From NCBI GenBank assembly GCA_036395835.1, contig DASWCW010000114.1:1-25567 (forward strand): 25,567 nucleotides of DNA. The letters run 5' to 3'. Below, one piece after another: positions 8,113 to 16,146 of this stretch (position 1 is its first letter; every line of letters begins with the position of its first letter). The notes below the pieces were generated by a model that was not told the origin of the DNA, searched no databases, and saw only the letters and a program-made list of their open reading frames with translations. Source of the DNA: AP-16 sp036395835 (GTDB lineage Bacteria; Pseudomonadota; Alphaproteobacteria; Rhizobiales; Xanthobacteraceae). The translations under genes and the position numbers were made by a program.

Positions 8113-9002
8113 GCCACCTTGCCGAGGAGGCGATCGGTCACCTCCCGGGTGAGCCGAGAGCGATCCTCATGGGTCTTGAGCAGACATATCAGGGTTTCGT
8201 GAACGACCTCGCGCTCCTGGCGCAGGTCGTGCACTTCGAGGCCGGCAAGCGTTGCCGCCCAATCCAGCGTTTCGGCGACGCCGGGGACCTTGCGCAGATC
8301 CTCCTTGCGGATCGCTGCGACCATCCGGGCGACCTGCAAGGCAAGCGCGGTGTCGATGCCGGAAAGGCGAGTGGTGATGATGCGGGCCTCGCGGTCGACC
8401 TCGGGAAAATCGAGGTAATGGTAGAGGCAGCGCCGACGCAAAGCGTCGGAGAGCTCTCTTGTGGCGTTGGAGGTGAGCACCACGCGCGGGATCGACCGCG
8501 CGACGATCGTGCCAAGCTCGGGGATCGTGACCTGGAAATCCGACAGGACCTCCAGTAGAAAGGCTTCGAACTCCTCATCGGCCCGATCGACCTCATCGAC
8601 GAGCAACACCGGCGGTTGCTCGCGCCGAATCGCGGCGAGCAACGGGCGTTCCAGCAGATATTTTTCCGAGAAAATGTGTTCCTCGATCCGCTCGGCGTCG
8701 TCTCCCTCGCGCGCCTTGATCGCCAGCAGCTGGCGCTGGTAGTTCCATTCGTAGAGCGCGGCGTTCTGGTCGAGCCCCTCGTAGCACTGCAGCCGGATGA
8801 GCTCGGCGTCATGCACCACCGCGAGGGCCTTTGCGACTTCGGTCTTGCCGACTCCCGCCTCGCCTTCGAGCAAGAGCGGCCGCTTGAGGTAGTCCATCAG
8901 CCATAGCGCGGTCGCAAGGTCGCGGTCGGCAACGTAGCCGGCGCCCGCGAGACGATCCGCGATCTCATCGCGACGAAGGCTCGTCGACCGCACGGACGTC
9001 AT
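8109..9002 (-). CDS. coxD: MoxR-type AAA+ ATPase CoxD
   Basis: The 297-residue ATPase shows Walker A GEAGVGKT (47-54), Walker B VLLVDEVD (132-139), a sensor-1 VVLTSNATREL block, and ALRRRCLYHYLDFP, typical of the MoxR group. CoxD is a chaperone-like ATPase needed to mature apo-CO dehydrogenase, notably for sulfuration of the Mo centre, and is a peripheral membrane protein in Oligotropha. It starts at ATG 9002, 105 bp after the coxL stop, the largest gap inside coxMSLDEF. The gap holds no clear promoter or terminator. Its ribosome site is weak. Confidence 0.93.
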   Translation of the reverse strand: MTSVRSTSLRRDEIADRLAGAGYVADRDLATALWLMDYLKRPLLLEGEAGVGKTEVAKALAVVHDAELIRLQCYEGLDQNAALYEWNYQRQLLAIKAREGDDAERIEEHIFSEKYLLERPLLAAIRREQPPVLLVDEVDRADEEFEAFLLEVLSDFQVTIPELGTIVARSIPRVVLTSNATRELSDALRRRCLYHYLDFPEVDREARIITTRLSGIDTALALQVARMVAAIRKEDLRKVPGVAETLDWAATLAGLEVHDLRQEREVVHETLICLLKTHEDRSRLTREVTDRLLGKVA

Positions 9003-9107
9003 TGCGCTACCGGGACCTGACCTAGACGCTGCGCAGGAAGTATCCGAAGCCAGCTGACAGCCATCTACGATTGCTCCGGGGCGCGCGCCGATTCCCGCAA
9101 CCGGGAC

Positions 9108-11522
9108 TTATCCGTGCAGCCCCAGCTTGTCGGCGGCCATCCATGTTCGCCAGTTGTCATGCGGCATGGAGATATGCGTCGAGCCCAGGAATTTGAAGGC
9201 ATCGTTGACCGCATTGGCGAAGCACGGCACCCCGCCCACGTTCGGGCTCTCGCCGACGCCCTTGGCGCCGATCGGGTGATGCGGGGAGGGCGTCGTCGTC
9301 CAGTCCGTCTCCCATTTCGGCGTTTCGACCGCCGTCGGCATGAAATAATCCATGAACGACGGCCCGGTCACGTTCCCGGTTTCGTCGTAACGGATCTCCT
9401 GACCCATGGCGATGCCGAACGCCTCGGTCAGCCCGCCATGGATCTGCCCCTCGATGATCATCGGATTGATCCGCGTCCCGCAATCGTCGAGCGCATAGAA
9501 GCGGCGCACCTTGGTGGTGCCGGTATCGACATCGACATCCACCACGCAGATATAGGCGCCGAACGGAAACGTCATGTTCGGCGGATCGTAGTAATTGACC
9601 GCTTCGAGGCCCGGCTCCATGCCGGGCGGGACCCGATTGTAGGCCGCCCAGGCAAGGTCCTTCATGGTCTTGAAGCGTTCGGGATTGCCTTTCACGCGGA
9701 AGCGGTCGACATCCCATTCGAGATCGTCATCGTGGACCTCGAGCAGGTGCGCGGCGATCATCTGCGCCTTCGCCTTGATCTTGCGCGCGGCCATCGCGGT
9801 CGCTGCACCGGAGACCGGCGTCGAGCGCGAGCCGTAGGTGCCGAGCCCGTAGGGCGCGGTATCGGTGTTGCCCTCCTCGACGGTGATGTCGTCGGCGGGC
9901 AGCCCGAGCTCGGTAGCGATGATCTGGGCGTAGGTCGTCTCATGGCCCTGGCCCTGCGACTTGGTTCCCAGTCGCGCGATCACCGTGCCGGTCGGATGGA
10001 TGCGAATCTCGGCGGAATCGAACATCGCGATGCCGAGGATGTCGCAGTTGCGCGATGGGCCGGCACCGACGATCTCGGTGAAGAACGCAATGCCGATGCC
10101 CATCAGCTCCCGCGTCTCGCCGCGCTTGAAGGCCGCCCCCTTCGCCTTCTGCTCCTCGCGCAGCTCCTGGTAGCCGACGGCATCCATCGCCCTGCGCAGG
10201 GCGGTGTGATAGTCGCCGGAATCGTATTCCCACCCGAGCGCCGAGGTGTAGGGGAACTGCTCGCGTCGGATCAGGTTCTTCAGCCGCAGCTCGGCAGGAT
10301 CCATGCCGAGCTTCTGCGCCAGGATATCCATGCCGCGCTCGATGCAGTAGGCCGCCTCGGTGACGCGAAATGAACAGCGATAGGCGACGCCGCCCGGCGC
10401 CTTGTTGGAGTAGACGCCGTCGACCGTCACGTGCGCGACCGGGAAGTCGTAGGACCCGGTCACGATGTTGAAGAAGCCGGCCGGCCATTTGGTCGGATCG
10501 GCGCAGGCGTCGAACGCGCCGTGGTCTGCGATCGTGTAGACGCGCAGGCCCGTGACCTTGCCGTCTTTGGTCGCGGCAATCTCCGTCATCATGTGGTAGT
10601 CGCGCGCGAATGCCGTGGTTGAGAGGTTCTCGATGCGGTCCTCGACCCATTTCACCGGCCGTCCGGTCACGATCGAGGCGACGATAGCGCAGATGTAGCC
10701 CGAATAGGCCCCGACCTTGTTGCCGAAGCCGCCGCCGATGTCCGGCGAGATGACGTGAATCTTGTGCTCGGGAATCTTGGAGATGAGCGACGCCACGGTA
10801 CGGATCACGTGCGGCGCCTGGAACGTGCCCCATAGGGTGAGCTCACCCTTGATCTTGTCGAACGAAGCCACGCACTGGCAGGTCTCGAGCGGGCAGGGAT
10901 GCACCCGCTGATACGAGATCAGCTCCTTGACCGTGACCTCGGCCTTGCGAAAGGCCGCGTCGGTCGCCTCCTTGTCGCCGATTTGCCAGGTAAAGATATG
11001 ATTGGGGTGCTTGCGCCTGCCGTGCGCGCCCTCGGTCTTGTCCTTGATGTCCTCGCGCAGCACCGGCGCATCGGGCGCCATCGCCTTGAAGGGATCGACG
11101 AGGATCGGCAGCGCTTCGTACTCGACCTCGACGAGTTCGGCGCCGTCGGCGGCGGCGTAGCGGTCCTCGGCGATGACAAATGCCACCTCCTGGTTCTGGA
11201 ACAGTACCTTCTCCTCGGCAAGCACCGCCTGCACGTCGCCGGCAAGGGTCGGCATGTAATGCAGGCCGAGCGGCTTGAGGTCGGCCGCGGTGAGCACGGC
11301 GAGCACGCCCGGCACCGCCTTGGCCTTCGAGGTATCGAGCTTCTTGATGCGGGCGTGGCCATGGGGCGAGCGCGTGAAGTCGCCGTACAGCAAGCCCGGC
11401 AGCTTCAGATCGTCGACGTAGTTGCCTTTGCCCTGAACGAAGCGGATGTCTTCGACGCGCTTGCGCTTGCAGCCCATTCCCTGGAGCCTCTCGGCGCGTT
11501 GTTCGCTGGTCATGTCGTTCAT
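9108..11522 (-). CDS. coxL: Form I aerobic CO dehydrogenase large subunit CoxL (Mo-Cu)
   Basis: CoxL carries the molybdopterin cytosine dinucleotide and the Mo-S-Cu site where CO is oxidised to CO2. The 804-residue protein has the form I signature AYRCSFR (380-386) with Cys383 as copper ligand, GTFQAPH with Gln235, DIGGGFG (261-267), and the base Glu758 in GAKGVGES. The Oligotropha numbers as I recall them are Cys388, Gln240 and Glu763, a constant offset of five. Form II enzymes have AYRGAGR instead. The start is ATG 11522, whose ATGA overlaps the coxS stop. The frame is open for 510 further bases upstream, but that part lies over coxS in another frame and is not translated. Confidence 0.97.
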   Translation of the reverse strand: MNDMTSEQRAERLQGMGCKRKRVEDIRFVQGKGNYVDDLKLPGLLYGDFTRSPHGHARIKKLDTSKAKAVPGVLAVLTAADLKPLGLHYMPTLAGDVQAVLAEEKVLFQNQEVAFVIAEDRYAAADGAELVEVEYEALPILVDPFKAMAPDAPVLREDIKDKTEGAHGRRKHPNHIFTWQIGDKEATDAAFRKAEVTVKELISYQRVHPCPLETCQCVASFDKIKGELTLWGTFQAPHVIRTVASLISKIPEHKIHVISPDIGGGFGNKVGAYSGYICAIVASIVTGRPVKWVEDRIENLSTTAFARDYHMMTEIAATKDGKVTGLRVYTIADHGAFDACADPTKWPAGFFNIVTGSYDFPVAHVTVDGVYSNKAPGGVAYRCSFRVTEAAYCIERGMDILAQKLGMDPAELRLKNLIRREQFPYTSALGWEYDSGDYHTALRRAMDAVGYQELREEQKAKGAAFKRGETRELMGIGIAFFTEIVGAGPSRNCDILGIAMFDSAEIRIHPTGTVIARLGTKSQGQGHETTYAQIIATELGLPADDITVEEGNTDTAPYGLGTYGSRSTPVSGAATAMAARKIKAKAQMIAAHLLEVHDDDLEWDVDRFRVKGNPERFKTMKDLAWAAYNRVPPGMEPGLEAVNYYDPPNMTFPFGAYICVVDVDVDTGTTKVRRFYALDDCGTRINPMIIEGQIHGGLTEAFGIAMGQEIRYDETGNVTGPSFMDYFMPTAVETPKWETDWTTTPSPHHPIGAKGVGESPNVGGVPCFANAVNDAFKFLGSTHISMPHDNWRTWMAADKLGLHG

Positions 11523-12019
11523 TCTGCGGCCTCCTGGAACGGCACGCCGTTGATCTTGGCGGCGGCGTATTGAATGGCCTTGACGATGTTCTGATAGCCG
11601 GTGCAACGGCATAGATTGCCGGAGATGCCGAAGCGGATTTCCTCCTCGGACGGGTTCTTGTTCTCCTGCAACAGCCGATAGGCGCGCACGATCATGCCGG
11701 GGGTGCAGAAACCGCATTGCAGGCCGTGCATCTCGCGGAATCCCTCCTGAAGCGGATGCAGCGTCCCGTCGGCGCGAGCGACGCCCTCGATGGTGAGGAT
11801 GTCGGCGCCGTCCGCCTGAGCCGCGAACATCGTGCATGACTTGACCGACTTGCCGTCGAGATCGACGGTACAGGCACCGCAATGACTGGTGTCGCAGCCG
11901 ATGTGCGGGCCGGTGAGGTTGAGCTGTTCGCGCAGGAAGTGGATGAGCAGCATGCGCGGCTCGACCAGCGCATCGACCGTCTTGCCGTTCACCTTCATCG
12001 ATACCTGAACTTTCGACAT
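11519..12019 (-). CDS. coxS: CO dehydrogenase small subunit CoxS (2x [2Fe-2S])
   Basis: CoxS passes electrons from the Mo-Cu site to the FAD in CoxM through two [2Fe-2S] clusters. The 166-residue protein has all eight ligands: Cys42, 47, 50 and 62 in the plant-ferredoxin-like N-terminal domain (CDTSHCGAC), and Cys102, 105, 137 and 139 in the C-terminal four-helix domain (CGFCTPG, CRCTGY). Length and spacing are those of true CO dehydrogenases. The ATG at 12019 is preceded by GGGAGA, 15 bp after the coxM stop. The stop overlaps the coxL ATG. Confidence 0.97.
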   Translation of the reverse strand: MSKVQVSMKVNGKTVDALVEPRMLLIHFLREQLNLTGPHIGCDTSHCGACTVDLDGKSVKSCTMFAAQADGADILTIEGVARADGTLHPLQEGFREMHGLQCGFCTPGMIVRAYRLLQENKNPSEEEIRFGISGNLCRCTGYQNIVKAIQYAAAKINGVPFQEAAE

Positions 12020-12034
12020 GAGGGTCTCCCACGA

Positions 12035-12904
12035 TCAGGCTGCGCGGGCGCGTTGCTTGGCGCGGGCGAGCGCCCGGGTCAGCATCACGCCGGCCATCTT
12101 GGTTCGGTAGTGCGCCGGGCCGCGATTGTCCGATGCAGGCGACGTGATCGCTTCCGCGGCGGCGGCGGCTTTCTTCACCGTAGCGGGATCGAGCGCCGAG
12201 CCGATCAGGATCTTACCGGCTTCCTCGGCCCACAACGGTGTCTCCCCGACGTTGGTAAGCCCGATCGAGCAGGACGCGACCTTGCCCTTTTCCAGCGTCA
12301 GCACCACGGCGCTGGCGGCCGTTGCATAGTCGCCGATCTTGCGCTTGAGCTTCTCGTAGGCATAGCCGTGGCCCTGGGCCGGGACCGGGATGCGCACCGC
12401 GGCAAGAATCTCGCCGGGCTCCAACGCGGTGAAATAAGCGCCATGATAGAAATCGCGCGCAGTAACGCGGCGGCGACCGTCCCTGCCGACGACCTCGTAG
12501 GTCGCGGCGAGGCACATCATCACCGCCGGCATGTCGTTGCCGGGATCACCGTTCGCGACGTTGCCGCCGAGCGTCCCGACGTATCGCACCTGCGGGTCGG
12601 CGATCACCAACGCGGTCTCACCGAGGATCGGCAGCTTGGCGGCGAGCAAATCCGAGCCGATCAGCTCGTGCTGCGTCGTCATCGCGCCGATCACGATATC
12701 GTCGCCCTCGCTGCGCACGCCGCGCAGCTCGGCGAGGCCGGCGAGGTCGACGAGGTGCTCCGGCGCGGCGAGCCGCAGCTTCATCATGGGGATCAGGCTG
12801 TGTCCGCCGGCCAGTGCGCGCGCCTCCTCGCCGAGATCGGCGAGCAAGGCGACGGCCTCAGTGACGGATTTCGGGCGGTGATAGGCAAAGGAACCGGGGA
12901 TCAC
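12035..12904 (-). CDS. coxM: CO dehydrogenase medium subunit CoxM (FAD)
   Basis: CoxM is the flavoprotein of the enzyme and hands electrons on to the quinone pool. The 289-residue protein shows both FAD pyrophosphate-binding loops, AGGHS (32-36) and TLGGN (111-115), followed by a GDPGND segment, and ends in a typical CO_deh_flav_C domain. It starts with GTG at 12904 behind a strong GGGAGGA site. It is first in coxMSLDEF, so the operon promoter should be in the 246 bp before it. Confidence 0.95.
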   Translation of the reverse strand: MIPGSFAYHRPKSVTEAVALLADLGEEARALAGGHSLIPMMKLRLAAPEHLVDLAGLAELRGVRSEGDDIVIGAMTTQHELIGSDLLAAKLPILGETALVIADPQVRYVGTLGGNVANGDPGNDMPAVMMCLAATYEVVGRDGRRRVTARDFYHGAYFTALEPGEILAAVRIPVPAQGHGYAYEKLKRKIGDYATAASAVVLTLEKGKVASCSIGLTNVGETPLWAEEAGKILIGSALDPATVKKAAAAAEAITSPASDNRGPAHYRTKMAGVMLTRALARAKQRARAA

Positions 12905-13150
12905 GGCAGTCCTCCCTCGTCGGGCGTGGGCCGAGATGAGGAAGGCCCGCAGCTTCGCCCGACCGTCATGCGTTTCCGGTCAATGTGCCGGTCTGCCGCG
13001 GCCGTACAACCGCCGATTCACGAGCCGGGCCGGCGCTGCACGAACGGCAGCCCCGCCCCCGCACGAATTGCGTCAGCGATTCTGCCGGACCCAAGAGGTC
13101 GGGTCAGAAAGCGAGCGGCTAGTGCCTGAGCACCGGGATCCGTGCCCGGC
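12905..13150 (-). promoter_or_regulatory. coxC-coxM intergenic region, likely cox structural promoter
   Basis: These 246 bases separate the coxC stop from coxM. This is where the main CO-dependent promoter is expected, since coxM leads the structural operon. It is very GC-rich and shows no sigma-70 consensus. Two similar short words lie on the + strand, GTCATG at 12965-12970 and GTCAATG at 12979-12985, 14 bp apart start to start. They could be half-sites for a LytTR-type activator, but they are too short to be sure. Confidence 0.3.
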
Positions 13151-14383
13151 TCACAACCCGTCTTCGCCGGTCTTCTGATCGAGCCGGGACCTGAGCCAGC
13201 GCAAGCGACTCCGGCTCACCGGCACGGTATAGCGACCGGTCCCGGCGAGTTCGATGACGCCATTGTCGCCAGCACGTTTGAGCACCGCAACGCGATCGAT
13301 ATTGACGATGTGACTGCGATGGACACGGATGAAGCGCTCGGCATCGAGCCGCGCTTCGATCTGGCCGATCGCCAAAGGGCAGAACAGCTTCGATTTGCCG
13401 TTGAAGACATAAGCATAGTGCGCATTGGCATGCACGGCGACGATATCGTCGACGGCGACGAACTGCGTCGCACCGTCACGCTCGACCGGAAGATGGCGCG
13501 CCGGCCGGCGCGGTGGACCGCCGGCCCCTCCGAGCGGCGCATAAGTGCCTTGCCCCAATCCGTTGCCAATCAGATGCGTATCGATGGTACCCGCAATCCC
13601 GACCGGCGCCGTCGGATCCGGCTCGACCTCGGGCGCCCGCGCACGTTCCGAAGACGGCGTCGCCCCCGTCCGGATCGTCGCCGAGCGATCCGGGACGAAG
13701 GTCAGCAGAAAGATGCCCGATACCAGGAACGCCACGAACGCCACCACGATGGCCAGGAGATCGGTCGACAGGGAGGGGGCTCCCGATGCGGGACCGGGAT
13801 GAGGCACGAGCGTCAATCCCGCCATCGCCGTGTAATGCATGCCCGCAATCGCCATGCCGAGCGCGATCGCCGAGAGCAGCAGCGGCGGCCGCCCGCCGCG
13901 GCCGGCGGCGAGCCACAGCGCCAGCCCCGACGCCGCGATCGCAACGACGACGCTGGCAGCCACAAACATGCTCGCGTGCGCCAGATGCGCGCTCGCATGC
14001 AGTGCGCTCATGCCGATGTAGTGCATGGAAACGATGCCGCCGCCCATGAACACGGCGGACGCGGCGAGCCGGGTCGCGGTCAGCGGCCCGGCGCTTGCGA
14101 AGAACACCGCCGCCCCGACGACGAGGACGCAGACGAGAAATGACAGAAGCGTCGGCAAGACCAGGTAGTCAACCGGGAACGGTAGCCGCGCGGCCAGCAT
14201 GCCGACGAAATGCATCGCCCAGATCGCCACGGCGAGCGAGATGGCCGCGCCGGCCAGCAGCAGGCGCCGCCTGAATCCTCCCGCAGCAGCGACCTGCACG
14301 GCAAGGCTCAGGCCCACATAGGCGCCTTGGATCGCCACGATGATCGACAGCGCAACCAGCCAGGACCCGTGCGTCACCGGCAT
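13151..14383 (-). CDS. coxC: CoxC-like MHYT membrane sensor with LytTR DNA-binding domain
   Basis: The 410-residue protein has about seven membrane helices in its first 230 residues, carrying three MHYT-type motifs: MHFVGM (57-62), MHYIGM (120-125) and MHYTAM (182-187). The MHYT domain is thought to bind copper and sense a small diatomic ligand. After a variable linker, residues 300-405 form a LytTR DNA-binding domain (VHANAHYAYV, FIRVHRSHIVN). The same architecture occurs in CoxC and CoxH of Oligotropha, so this is the likely regulator of the operon; CO sensing is inferred. The ATG at 14383 follows GGGGGAAG and is preferred over in-frame upstream starts. Confidence 0.9.
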   Translation of the reverse strand: MPVTHGSWLVALSIIVAIQGAYVGLSLAVQVAAAGGFRRRLLLAGAAISLAVAIWAMHFVGMLAARLPFPVDYLVLPTLLSFLVCVLVVGAAVFFASAGPLTATRLAASAVFMGGGIVSMHYIGMSALHASAHLAHASMFVAASVVVAIAASGLALWLAAGRGGRPPLLLSAIALGMAIAGMHYTAMAGLTLVPHPGPASGAPSLSTDLLAIVVAFVAFLVSGIFLLTFVPDRSATIRTGATPSSERARAPEVEPDPTAPVGIAGTIDTHLIGNGLGQGTYAPLGGAGGPPRRPARHLPVERDGATQFVAVDDIVAVHANAHYAYVFNGKSKLFCPLAIGQIEARLDAERFIRVHRSHIVNIDRVAVLKRAGDNGVIELAGTGRYTVPVSRSRLRWLRSRLDQKTGEDGL

Positions 14384-14850
14384 CGCTTCCCCCTTTTTCG
14401 GAAGCCTATCCACGCGTGATGCGGGGCGTATTTCCAGGTCGCCATGGTCAGCAGGTTCGCGAGAACCGCTCTGATGTGGGTCTCCACGCCGCCAAGCGGC
14501 CGGCGCGACCGTCGTGCCGCCACGAAGGGTGATGGCCGGCTGGGCCCGGTATTTTCGAGGCCCAAACGATAACACGGCGGGGCCCAGCGTTCGACTCCCG
14601 CCGTCCTGCCCACCGGCGAAATGACCGGTGTTGGCACATCTCGCGATTTCGCCGCGCCTTCCAAGTCTTTCTTGAAAAGAAAGAATCGATCGGCGATACC
14701 AGATTCCGTGATTACTGACTGGTGAGCCTTGAGCAAGCGGTGAGAGAGGCCAAGCGGCGGTGGCGAGCAGACGTTCCAGGCACGCCAAGCCGCATCGACG
14801 TCGTCGTCGCAGGTGAGGTGGATGCCTTGGCTGAGAAATCGCTCGAACAT
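14374..14850 (-). CDS. Doubtful ORF overlapping the coxC start, 158 aa
   Basis: The ATG is at 14850 and the stop at 14376-14374 overlaps the coxC start by ten bases, an arrangement often seen in coupled genes. The first 70 residues look protein-like (MFERFLSQGIHLTCDDDVDA, then a helical RLLKAHQSVI segment). The rest is rich in Arg and Pro and could be untranslated leader read in frame. It crosses a hairpin at 14574-14604. No ribosome site or known domain is visible. Outside this frame, bases 14384-14904 hold no other candidate and should include the coxC promoter. Confidence 0.3.
   Translation of the reverse strand: MFERFLSQGIHLTCDDDVDAAWRAWNVCSPPPLGLSHRLLKAHQSVITESGIADRFFLFKKDLEGAAKSRDVPTPVISPVGRTAGVERWAPPCYRLGLENTGPSRPSPFVAARRSRRPLGGVETHIRAVLANLLTMATWKYAPHHAWIGFRKRGKRCR
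14574..14604. repeat. 8-bp inverted repeat upstream of coxC
   Basis: Bases 14574-14581 and 14597-14604 are perfect inverted copies of an ACGGCGGG word around a 15-base loop. There is no T run on either side. It lies about 200 bases before coxC and could be a leader structure, an operator or chance in GC-rich DNA. Confidence 0.35.
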
Positions 14851-14904
14851 GGAGCCGCACCCGTTCGCTTGGGTTGAGGCTGGCGCGTATGAGTCCTTGC
14901 GTGC

Positions 14905-15900
14905 TCATCCTCCAAGTCGCGGGCGGATCACTCCCTCAAAAGCCCGGACCTCGGCCTCCGGCATGTCATAGCCGTGGGCAAGGTCATGAGCCGGGAACAA
15001 GAACAGGTGCTCGACGCCTGCCTCCTCCCGAGCCTGCAGGAGCCGCTCTGCACAGCGTTCTGCTGGGCCGAACAGTCCAAATGCATCCGCTATTCGCCGC
15101 GCTTGATCCTCGGGTATGGCGGCGGGATCGTGCGTTTTCTCGAGCTCGAAGCCGGCTTCCCTGAGCCAGCGAAGATTCGAGGCGCTCGGATAGGCCAGGA
15201 AGGGTTGACCCGGAGCAAACCAGCTCCGCACCCAACGCGTTCCCACCTCGGCGTCGGGTCCGATACCGAGCGTGACCACGAACACCACCGGGAAGCCGGC
15301 CAGCGAGCGGCCGGCCCGTTTGGCCCCTTGCTGCAGGTGACGAAGCGCGGCGCCGACGGCTGCCGAATGCAGACCGACCATGAGAAAGGCGCCGTCCGCC
15401 ACCTCGCCGGCGAGTTCGATCATACGGGGTCCGGCCGCCAGCAGATAGACCGGGGTCGGCGTCGCACTTCGGTTCCTGAGGCGGGTCGAGGTTGGACCGA
15501 ACTCGACGCTCTCCCCGGCGAGGAGGCGCCGCAGATCGCGGATCGCTTCACGCATGAAAGCCACCGACGCGCGCGGCTTCCCAACACTGCGCGTCGAAAT
15601 GAAACCGGGCGCAACGGTGAGATATGTGCGCCCCGGCGCGATCTCCTCCAGACTGTGGGCGAGCGAGGCGAGAACCAGCGGATGCCGAACCAAGGGGCTC
15701 GAGGTGGCCGGGAACAACTGAAGACGCTGCGTCGCGCGGGCCGCCAGCGCCAGCGCCATGTAGGCGTCCCGGCCGCTCGAAGGATGGTCGTGAATGCCGA
15801 CACCGTCTAAGCCCGCGTCCTCGCAGCGCGCGACAAACGCCGCGAGATCCGGCAAGGACCGGCCGACCGGAACCCGGAGAGCGATGCGGGCCCGGGTCAT
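14905..15900 (-). CDS. LLM-class (luciferase-like) flavin oxidoreductase
   Basis: The 331-residue protein is a bacterial-luciferase-like TIM barrel. It opens with a strand at ARIALRVPVG, then GLDGVGIHDHP (about 29-39), an LVRHPLVLASLAHSLEEIAPGR block (note SLEE and APGR), and a late VYLLAAGPRMIELAGEVADG segment typical of the group that includes F420- or FMN-dependent reductases. The substrate cannot be told. The ATG at 15900 sits eight bases after a strong AAGGAG site; a longer in-frame start lacks one. It points toward coxC on the same strand. A link to CO metabolism is possible but unproven. Confidence 0.85.
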   Translation of the reverse strand: MTRARIALRVPVGRSLPDLAAFVARCEDAGLDGVGIHDHPSSGRDAYMALALAARATQRLQLFPATSSPLVRHPLVLASLAHSLEEIAPGRTYLTVAPGFISTRSVGKPRASVAFMREAIRDLRRLLAGESVEFGPTSTRLRNRSATPTPVYLLAAGPRMIELAGEVADGAFLMVGLHSAAVGAALRHLQQGAKRAGRSLAGFPVVFVVTLGIGPDAEVGTRWVRSWFAPGQPFLAYPSASNLRWLREAGFELEKTHDPAAIPEDQARRIADAFGLFGPAERCAERLLQAREEAGVEHLFLFPAHDLAHGYDMPEAEVRAFEGVIRPRLGG

Positions 15901-16085
15901 CTGATGAACTCCTTCATTTCCGAGCCTCATGTCGACGATCCGGAGCTTCGTCAGGAATGAGAGCCACAGCCGCTTGCCCGCCGGCCGATTTCAACGTGCT
16001 TTTCGAGATGCCGAGCGGTCTCGCTACGACTCTGGCTTCGAATTCTGCTCCGTGAGCAACAGGGCATGAAATCCGCTTGCCTGGT

Positions 16086-16116
16086 TTGACGCAGGCCCGT
16101 GCGCGCCTGATATACT
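16086..16116 (+). promoter_or_regulatory. Sigma-70-like promoter
   Basis: TTGACG at 16086-16091 and TATACT at 16111-16116 are close to the -35 and -10 consensus, with a 19-bp spacer that is slightly long (17 bp if read as GATATA). A transcript would begin near 16123, leaving about 25 bases before the ATG at 16147, which has its own GGGGGA site. It is the clearest promoter in the window. Confidence 0.55.
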
Positions 16117-16146
16117 GGGCAGCACTGGGTACGGAACGGGGGACCC

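Noticed and set aside
9114..10373. 419-codon open frame antisense to coxL
   Set aside because: Mirror of coxL codons, dominated by Arg, Asp and Gly, with no recognisable domain.
11523..12032. In-frame N-terminal extension of coxL reading across coxS, suggesting a 974-residue fusion
   Set aside because: CoxS is intact in another frame over the same DNA, and the extension is Arg/His-rich with no domain. The ATGA overlap marks the true coxL start.
11882..13129. 415-codon open frame antisense to coxS and coxM
   Set aside because: Same shadow effect; it spans two well-defined genes and their intergenic region.
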